Positions 7,916 to 12,138 of a DNA stretch of 12,138 nucleotides are shown here, one piece after another (the first letter of the stretch is position 1; the number at the start of each line of letters is the position of its first letter). The translations under genes and the position numbers were made by a program. Origin of the DNA: CAYYMD01 sp964480425 (GTDB taxonomy: Bacteria; Planctomycetota; Phycisphaerae; SM23-33); contig CAYZPY010000074.1 of NCBI GenBank assembly GCA_964480425.1, positions 1-12,138 of the forward strand. The letters are read 5' to 3'. The notes under the pieces are model-generated. The model was not told where the DNA came from and searched no databases. It worked only from the letters and a program-made list of their open reading frames with translations.

Positions 7916-9269
7916 CGACTTCCTCGCTTTGCGCTTCCGGCGGCGCCTTGTCGTTTTTCTTTTCTGCGGGTAGACCCATGGGCGCCGTCAGATTCGTTCC
8001 CACGGTCTGCTCGAGTGCGGCGTAATCCTGCTCCAGTCGGGCCACCGCCCGGTGATACATCAGTTCGAACTCCAGCAGTTTGCGCCAGTTTTCCAGCAGT
8101 GTCAGGAAGTCCTCCCTGCCGCTGCGGTACTCGCTGGTAGCCACACGCAGCGCCTGGGAAGTTTCGGGGATTATAGACTCGCGGAACATCTCTGCCTGGC
8201 GGAGGTCGCTGCGGGCCTTGAGAACCGCATCCCGGATGCGAAACGCCACGCGATTGCGTGCATCGGCGAGTTCGGCGGCCGCTTCGTCCTGTCCGCGCCG
8301 GGCCTCGCGCTGGGCGGCGTCGAGTTTGTTCAACCAGATGGGCAGGTTGAAACTCAAACCGAACCACCATTGGTCGTCGCCGGTGGCCGAGGGCGCCAAA
8401 CCGCTGTCGTCAACAGCGTTGTAATTGGCGCTGAGCGTAACGTCAGGCCAGCGTTCCAGCCGGGCGAGTTTCTCGCGCAGCCGGTATTGCTCGAGGCGCT
8501 TCCGCAGCGCCTCCAGTTGCGGATTCGACCGTTCGGCCTGGTTCAGCAGGGTGTCGATTTTCAGATCGAGGACGCGAAGCGGTATTTTCTCCGGTCCGCC
8601 AAGCGGCGCATCGGGCTCCCTGTCCATCAGCCGGTTGAGCATCGCCCGGGCGCTGTCTTTGCGCTGCTGCAATTCCGTCAGTTCGTTATCGAGGTTTCCC
8701 AGCGCCACCGACGCGCGGAGGACGTCCTGCTGGCTGACCGTGCCCGATTCGTACCTGGCTGTGGCAATGCGGCGAATGTCCTCCAGCAGACTCCTGCTGT
8801 CGCGGACGACCTCGATTCCGCGTGCCGCGGCGTAATAATTCCAGTAGGCCCGGCGTACGTCGGCTTCGACTAGCAGGCGCCTGCGTGTCAATTCCTGACG
8901 GGCGACGGCTACGTCCTGCTCGGCTATCTGCCCGCGTGTGCTGAGTTTTCCGGGGGTCGGAATGTGCTGCGAGACGCCCATCATTGTGTCTACCTGCCCG
9001 GCGGCGGTCTCGGCCATCTCCCCCACCGAAGCCACGCTGAACACGGGGTCCTCCAGCGAGGTCGCCTGCGGTATGCGATGCTCGAGCCGCCGGATGCGCT
9101 GGCGTGCGGCCTTTATGGAGGGGTTTCGCAGCATCGCCAACTCGACGTAATCGTCAACCGTGGCGTTTGGGGGTATTTCGCCCCCGGGTTTGGTCTTCCC
9201 TGTAGCGGACCATATTGGACGAAGCCAATCCGCCGCCCGGGCCATTATCATACCTGCAACCGCACGCAA
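7908..9269 (-). CDS. TolC-family outer-membrane efflux channel (CusC-like); 5' end displaced by a frameshift
   Basis: Outer-membrane channel of the efflux complex. The open frame from a TTG at 9269 gives 453 residues. Family resemblance starts only near residue 29 (GGEIPPNATVDDYVELAML, with NPSIKAARQRI after it). The rest shows the two repeated long-helix halves of the OEP family, including SLEDPVFSVAS (77-87), MGVSQHIPTPGKLSTRG and SFNLPIWLNKLDAAQ. The first 28 residues are not signal-like. In the frame offset by one base, the same DNA encodes a lipoprotein-type leader (RRRFERVVLSSAVITALLACGC, then YDNGPGG). The two frames join naturally if one base is removed from a five-G run near 9181-9185 or a five-C run near 9169-9173. 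The gene as read therefore lacks its export signal: either a sequencing or assembly indel, or a genuine mutation. The stop overlaps the adaptor's start. Confidence 0.85.
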   Translation of the reverse strand: MRAVAGMIMARAADWLRPIWSATGKTKPGGEIPPNATVDDYVELAMLRNPSIKAARQRIRRLEHRIPQATSLEDPVFSVASVGEMAETAAGQVDTMMGVSQHIPTPGKLSTRGQIAEQDVAVARQELTRRRLLVEADVRRAYWNYYAAARGIEVVRDSRSLLEDIRRIATARYESGTVSQQDVLRASVALGNLDNELTELQQRKDSARAMLNRLMDREPDAPLGGPEKIPLRVLDLKIDTLLNQAERSNPQLEALRKRLEQYRLREKLARLERWPDVTLSANYNAVDDSGLAPSATGDDQWWFGLSFNLPIWLNKLDAAQREARRGQDEAAAELADARNRVAFRIRDAVLKARSDLRQAEMFRESIIPETSQALRVATSEYRSGREDFLTLLENWRKLLEFELMYHRAVARLEQDYAALEQTVGTNLTAPMGLPAEKKNDKAPPEAQSEEVDE

Positions 9270-9405
9270 GTAATGCCGTTATCACCGCAGATGACAGGAC
9301 AACCCGCTCAAATCTCCGCCTACCCCAGCGCCGGATATCTGTTGTCAGCTGACCGTTGCCTGATGCCCGTTGCCTGTTGCCTGCTTTTTTATATGCCGCT
9401 TCCAT
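9169..9405 (-). other. Frame-shifted lipoprotein leader of the TolC-family channel
   Basis: In the frame one base off the channel body, an ATG at 9405 opens a reading frame that runs into a stop at 9154. It contains a basic stretch (RRWGRRRFER), a hydrophobic core (VVLSSAVITALLA) and a lipobox-like CGC, followed by a Gly/Pro-rich linker, as expected for outer-membrane channels of Cus/Czc systems. No nearer ATG, GTG or TTG in this frame precedes the hydrophobic core, so the only start overlaps the end of the CysH gene by 17 bases and makes the part before the core unusually long. The start has no well-placed Shine-Dalgarno sequence. The repeat at 9341-9383 occupies the place where the original start would be expected. 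Probably the true N-terminus of the channel, given a one-base correction. Confidence 0.6.
9341..9383. repeat. CAGGCAACGG-type short tandem/dispersed repeat with a palindrome
   Basis: On the plus strand CCGTTGCCTG occurs at 9353-9362 and again at 9367-9376, followed by a partial copy TTGCCTG at 9377-9383. On the other side it abuts a perfect palindrome GTCAGCTGAC (9344-9353). It lies between the CysH stop and the channel gene. In the channel leader frame it reads GNRQRASGNGQ. I recall such GNRQQATGN-like words scattered through environmental bacterial genomes; copy number here cannot be judged. Confidence 0.6.
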
Positions 9406-10123
9406 TGGTATGCAGCCCGCACTCCTTGGCGCCCTGTTCCCAAGGGAACTTGCCCGCCCGCCGGGGGAAGTCATCACGAACCGGCACGTGGCAGCACTTG
9501 CAACCGATTACAGTATAACGTTCCCCATACGGCGAACGGTAGTCATACAATTCATTATATGGCAGGTCGTGCTCGCGAGTGTACTGTTCGATGTCATCGT
9601 CGGTCCAGTCCAGCAGGGGGTTCAGTTTGAGTATCCGCCTGCCCGATTCATCCTTCGTCCACAGCGCACGGCGCGCGGTCTTGTCGCGATGTTCGGACTG
9701 GTCCTTCCTGAGCCCGGAAATCCACACGTCCAGCGTCGCCAGGGCGCGCTGGAGCGGTCTGAACTTGCGCACACGGCAGCACAATTCCCGCGCGAAGAAA
9801 TGGGCGTACTGTCCGACTGACCTGCGGAGTTTTTCCACATCATCCGGGTCTGGGCAATACTTCTCGACGGTGATGCCGTAGCGATTCTCGATTCGCTCGA
9901 GCAACTCGTAGGTCTCCCTGTGGTTCATAAGCGTATCCACGAAGAACACGCGGTAGTCCACGCCGAGGCGGCTTGCCAGGTCGATTATCACGATGCCCGT
10001 CTTTTGTAGACTGGTTCCGACCGCCGCCCGCGGGGCGAACCGCTCGAAGGCGTACTTCAGCAACTGCTCGGCGCCGAGGTGGTTAAGTTCGGCCAGGTTT
10101 ATCTCAGTCTGTGTGCGGGTCAT
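9389..10123 (-). CDS. cysH: CysH-type reductase, probably iron-sulfur adenylylsulfate (APS) reductase
   Basis: Reduces activated sulfate (APS or PAPS) to sulfite for cysteine synthesis; cytoplasmic. With the ATG at 10123 the protein has 244 residues, normal for the family; AGGA lies 8 bases upstream. An in-frame ATG at 10153 would add 10 residues inside the reductase gene and has no visible ribosome site. Seen: TSLQKTGIVIIDLA (37-50, nucleotide-binding loop), VDTLMNHRETYELL, ISGLRKDQS (135-143), PLLDWTDDDI, and the catalytic tail KECGLH (233-238, C235). Two cysteine sets, C115-C116 and C208 with C211 (CKCC), are those that hold the 4Fe-4S cluster in APS reductases; PAPS-specific enzymes lack them. 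The segment before the second set (YDYRSPYGERYTVIGC) is longer than the HDKGYPSIGC-like usual form. It overlaps the upstream sulfite reductase by 20 bases, so the two are co-translated. Confidence 0.9.
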   Translation of the reverse strand: MTRTQTEINLAELNHLGAEQLLKYAFERFAPRAAVGTSLQKTGIVIIDLASRLGVDYRVFFVDTLMNHRETYELLERIENRYGITVEKYCPDPDDVEKLRRSVGQYAHFFARELCCRVRKFRPLQRALATLDVWISGLRKDQSEHRDKTARRALWTKDESGRRILKLNPLLDWTDDDIEQYTREHDLPYNELYDYRSPYGERYTVIGCKCCHVPVRDDFPRRAGKFPWEQGAKECGLHTNGSGI

Positions 10124-11537
10124 TATCGTTATCCTGCGAATTCGTCCGGTCAACGATTGTCCTTATCATTTTAGGCAAGTCTTCGACGGCAGCGCCGCGC
10201 GAGTAAAGTTCCGCCAGTTTCGGCGTTCGCCCCATGTCGCCGGCGGTGTAGATGTCGAACGCCTCCCTTTTTTCGCCGTTGCCGCCGATCAGCCGACCGA
10301 CCAGGCCCACATCCGCCACGCGCGAATGCGCGCAGCCGTTGGGGCACCCGGAGATGCACACGGTCATTTCCGGGCGGTTCACGCCGTCAAGCTCCCGACG
10401 GATTCTATCGCCCAGGCGACGCGTGTGGGTAATCGCCATGGCGCAATAGTCCTTCCCCGGACAGGACACCACCCCCGGGCGCCCGTCGCCGACGGGCAGG
10501 TCCTGTCCGGACGAGGCAAGGTCGGCGAGTTTTTGCCTCGATTCGCCCAGCAGAATCACCCGGTGATGGTTTGCGATGCGGACGCGCACGTCGCGGCGTT
10601 CGGCCAGGTCGCCCAGCGCCTCTGCGGCCGGCGGCGAGACGTCCCCGTTGGCGAAGTTCAGCACGAGGCGCTGGGGCAGATTTACTCCGGCGGCGGGCAT
10701 CGGCAACTCGCCCCAGCCGCCGCGGGCTTTGGCCTGCTGGAAATAGTCCATCAGCATGGCGATGAATTTCTCCTCGCCGAGGCGCAGGCGTACGTGACGC
10801 CAGCGCGCCCTGCGCCTGTTCCCGCGGTCGCCGTGTTCGGCGAACATTTTCACCGCCGCCGACACCAGCGGAAGCACGTCCTCTGCACTGAGCCAATCGA
10901 ATAATGTAACGCCCGCACCTGGCCTGGCGCCCAGCGAGCCCGCCCCGGCTACGAAGAAGCCCCACCGGTCTTTCTTTTTTCCCGCCACCAAGCCAAGATC
11001 GTTTATCCACGGCTGGGCGCAATGCCGGCTGCATGCCAGGGCTATTTTGAATTTTCGCGGAAGGTCGAAGACGCCTTCGGTGGCGCGGAGCAGTCTGGTG
11101 ATTTCACCCGCCGCCGGCAACAGCTCCACGCCGTCTTTGCGGGCGCCGGCGCAGGGGCAGACGGTTACGTTGCGGAACGTGTCGCCGCAGGCACCCACGC
11201 TGGTCAGACCAATTTCGGCGATGCCCTTCTGGACTTTCGGGACGCGCTGCGGTGTTACGTCGTGCAGTTCGAAATCCTGTCGTGTTGTCAGGTGCAGGGG
11301 CGTGTGGGGCGTGTGCTGCCAGGCCAGCGCCGCCAGACCTCGCCACTGCGCCGCAGTCAGCGCCCCGCCGGGTACGCGAATTCTCTGCATCCACAAACCC
11401 TCCTGTGCCCGCCTGCCATCCTTTAAAAAACCCGATGGCGGGCAGGATTGAGGATATAAACCCACCAGGCGTGCAAGTCCCTTGTTTTGGGGAACCGCAC
11501 GTGCGGGAAATTCAATGTCCAAGTAAGTCAGCGGCAT
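10104..11537 (-). CDS. Siroheme/4Fe-4S sulfite (or nitrite) reductase, ferredoxin type
   Basis: Six-electron reductase; next to cysH the likely reaction is sulfite to sulfide. It has 477 residues, a single-chain ferredoxin-type enzyme. Seen: two half-domains, the first with MQRIRVPGG (50-58) and TTRQDFELHDV (84-94), then FRNVTVCPCAG and CSRHCAQPWINDLGLV (169-184), and the siroheme-cluster cysteines in the second, CPGKDYC (359-365) and CISGC (394-398), which fit C-X5-C and C-X3-C. The basic residues expected around siroheme (R86, R171, K187-K189) are present. The ATG at 11537 has GGAG 6 bases upstream. Nitrite reductase is the alternative, since the two cannot be told apart by motif; the cysH neighbour favours sulfite. 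Residues about 32-44 (CPPSGFLKDGRRA region) are encoded by a palindrome that looks inserted. Confidence 0.88.
   Translation of the reverse strand: MPLTYLDIEFPARAVPQNKGLARLVGLYPQSCPPSGFLKDGRRAQEGLWMQRIRVPGGALTAAQWRGLAALAWQHTPHTPLHLTTRQDFELHDVTPQRVPKVQKGIAEIGLTSVGACGDTFRNVTVCPCAGARKDGVELLPAAGEITRLLRATEGVFDLPRKFKIALACSRHCAQPWINDLGLVAGKKKDRWGFFVAGAGSLGARPGAGVTLFDWLSAEDVLPLVSAAVKMFAEHGDRGNRRRARWRHVRLRLGEEKFIAMLMDYFQQAKARGGWGELPMPAAGVNLPQRLVLNFANGDVSPPAAEALGDLAERRDVRVRIANHHRVILLGESRQKLADLASSGQDLPVGDGRPGVVSCPGKDYCAMAITHTRRLGDRIRRELDGVNRPEMTVCISGCPNGCAHSRVADVGLVGRLIGGNGEKREAFDIYTAGDMGRTPKLAELYSRGAAVEDLPKMIRTIVDRTNSQDNDNDPHTD
11408..11446. repeat. 39-base stem-loop element inside the sulfite reductase gene
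   Basis: Arms at 11408-11420 and 11434-11446 (13 bases each, 11 of 13 complementary; one mismatch becomes a G-U pair in minus-strand RNA) flank a 13-base loop containing a run of A (T on the minus strand). The total is 39 bases, exactly 13 codons. It encodes CPPSGFLKDGRRA-like residues between YPQ and QEGLWMQRIRVPGG. Removing it leaves YPQSQEGLWMQR in frame, which looks like the normal start of this enzyme family. No clear target-site duplication. The T-rich loop between GC-rich arms is unlike the surrounding gene. Confidence 0.6.
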
Positions 11538-11543
11538 ATTTTT

Positions 11544-11563
11544 CTCCGGCTATTGGCGCCGAG
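11544..11563 (-). promoter_or_regulatory. Possible hairpin covering the ribosome binding site of the sulfite reductase
   Basis: On the minus strand CTCGGC, a 7-base loop and GCCGGAG can pair as a 6-bp stem with one bulged G. The 3' arm includes the GGAG Shine-Dalgarno sequence 6 bases before the ATG at 11537. Folding would hide the ribosome site. Short, so it may be chance. Confidence 0.25.
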
Positions 11564-11592
11564 GGGTTTCGCCGTCGTCAGGTAGTTCAACT

Positions 11593-12042
11593 TTATATGC
11601 AGTAGTTAATGGCCTGCTCTTGTCGGCGGCGAGCGTCCTGCTCCACGAGGTCCTTGAAAGTAGTTGAGTCATACACGCCGGAAACGGCATTTTCCGCTTT
11701 TTCCCATAACCGGGCGAATGCGCATTGTCCCTGCAGGGGGCACTGCCGGCCGTCGTTTCCCACCACGCATCGGACCGGCGCAAACGGGCCTTCAATGAAT
11801 CTTATCACCTCGCCCAGTGAAAGCGACCCGGGGGGGACCGACAGGACGTATCCCCCGTGGACGCCACGGTAAGACTCCACCCATCCGGTCTGCTTGAGTT
11901 GTCCAAGGATAAGTTCCAGGAAGCGCGTCGGTATCGCCTGAGCGTCGGCGATGTCCGATATCGAAACCGGACCCCGGCCACGCCTTCTGGCCAATTCGAA
12001 CAATGCCCGAAGGGCGTATTGACACCGTTGTGATATATTCAA
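11593..12042 (-). CDS. Rrf2-family transcriptional regulator with three candidate Fe-S/metal cysteines
   Basis: DNA-binding regulator of 149 residues, the usual Rrf2 size. The N-terminus MNISQRCQYALRALFELA (1-18) is the family's typical opening. The winged helix-turn-helix runs from about 26 to 66 (VSISDIADAQAIPTRFLELILGQLK, wing RGVHGGYVL). Three cysteines (C92, C101, C107; spacing 8 and 5) lie where IscR and NsrR bind their clusters with closer spacing; a fourth (C148) is near the C-terminus. The start chosen is a TTG at 12042 because GGAG sits 9 bases upstream and the protein then begins as family members do; another TTG at 12057 would add MENLT. No ATG is available. It is the first gene of the row, 55 bases before the sulfite reductase, so it probably controls the sulfur genes, perhaps sensing cysteine or Fe-S state as CymR/IscR-like relatives do, and itself. 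Confidence 0.9.
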   Translation of the reverse strand: MNISQRCQYALRALFELARRRGRGPVSISDIADAQAIPTRFLELILGQLKQTGWVESYRGVHGGYVLSVPPGSLSLGEVIRFIEGPFAPVRCVVGNDGRQCPLQGQCAFARLWEKAENAVSGVYDSTTFKDLVEQDARRRQEQAINYCI

Positions 12043-12051
12043 CGTTAAATT

Positions 12052-12055
12052 CTCC
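12052..12055 (-). promoter_or_regulatory. Shine-Dalgarno site that selects the TTG start of the Rrf2 regulator
   Basis: GGAG on the minus strand, 9 bases before the TTG at 12042. It overlaps the alternative TTG at 12055-12057, which has only a weak purine run ahead of it. Confidence 0.5.
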
Positions 12056-12078
12056 AATACCCTATTGTCTCGATTGAC

Positions 12079-12108
12079 ATTGTATGAGCCAATTGCTTTG
12101 TCTGTAAA
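12079..12108 (-). promoter_or_regulatory. Candidate sigma-70-like promoter of the Rrf2/sulfur operon
   Basis: On the minus strand TTTACA (12103-12108) and TACAAT (12079-12084) are separated by 18 bases, each one base from consensus. The surrounding 12058-12138 is AT-richer than the genes and holds no reading frame. Several CAAT words, including GACAAT at 12111-12116 and 12064-12069, flank the promoter and could form an operator for the Rrf2 protein, but no clear dyad is visible. Confidence 0.4.
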
Positions 12109-12138
12109 TGATTGTCGTAAGTAGACGTGAAAAAACTT

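Noticed and set aside
9341..9383. CRISPR-like array from the repeated CCGTTGCCTG words
   Set aside because: The units are only 10 bases, with 4 or fewer bases between them; there are no spacers and no cas genes.

Overview
The window is GC-rich (roughly 60% by eye). Every gene I can support lies on the minus strand, so the layout reads from right to left. The best pointer to the organism is the leftmost gene, a secreted methyltransferase / PQQ-like beta-propeller fusion of a type I associate with Planctomycetota and relatives. Frequent overlaps, TTG starts and short dispersed repeats inside genes fit an environmental Planctomycetota-like genome (perhaps Phycisphaerae-type). This is inference; no rRNA or housekeeping marker is present.

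Right part (12138 to 9389): a promoter-like region, an Rrf2-family regulator with three cysteines in the usual metal/Fe-S sensing region, a siroheme/4Fe-4S sulfite (or nitrite) reductase, and a CysH-type reductase with the cysteine pattern of iron-sulfur APS reductases. Together they look like a sulfur-assimilation operon under a cysteine- or Fe-S-responsive regulator.

Middle part (about 9405 to 2338): a complete tripartite heavy-metal efflux system of the Cus/Czc (HME-RND) class: outer-membrane channel (TolC family), membrane-fusion protein with an N-terminal heavy-metal-binding module and a C-terminal DUF3347-like module, and the CusA-type pump. Stops and starts overlap or nearly touch (8-base overlap, then a 1-base gap). 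The channel gene's lipoprotein leader lies in a different frame from its body, so it has a frameshift or a local sequence error. A hairpin terminator follows the pump.

Left part (2142 to 1): one long gene, cut by the window edge, encoding signal peptide, methyltransferase-like domain and PQQ-like propeller.

The most unusual layer is that three different short repeats or palindromes lie inside or at the edge of coding sequence: an AT-rich near-palindrome in a linker of the propeller protein, a GC-rich stem-loop of exactly 39 bases inside the sulfite reductase, and a CAGGCAACGG-type repeat in the leader of the channel gene. The first two are multiples of three and leave the frame open, as expected for mobile palindromes tolerated inside proteins. 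The pump also carries a Cys/His-containing insert and an extra pair of hydrophobic segments compared with E. coli CusA as I remember it. No tRNA, rRNA, CRISPR array, insertion sequence or plus-strand gene was found.
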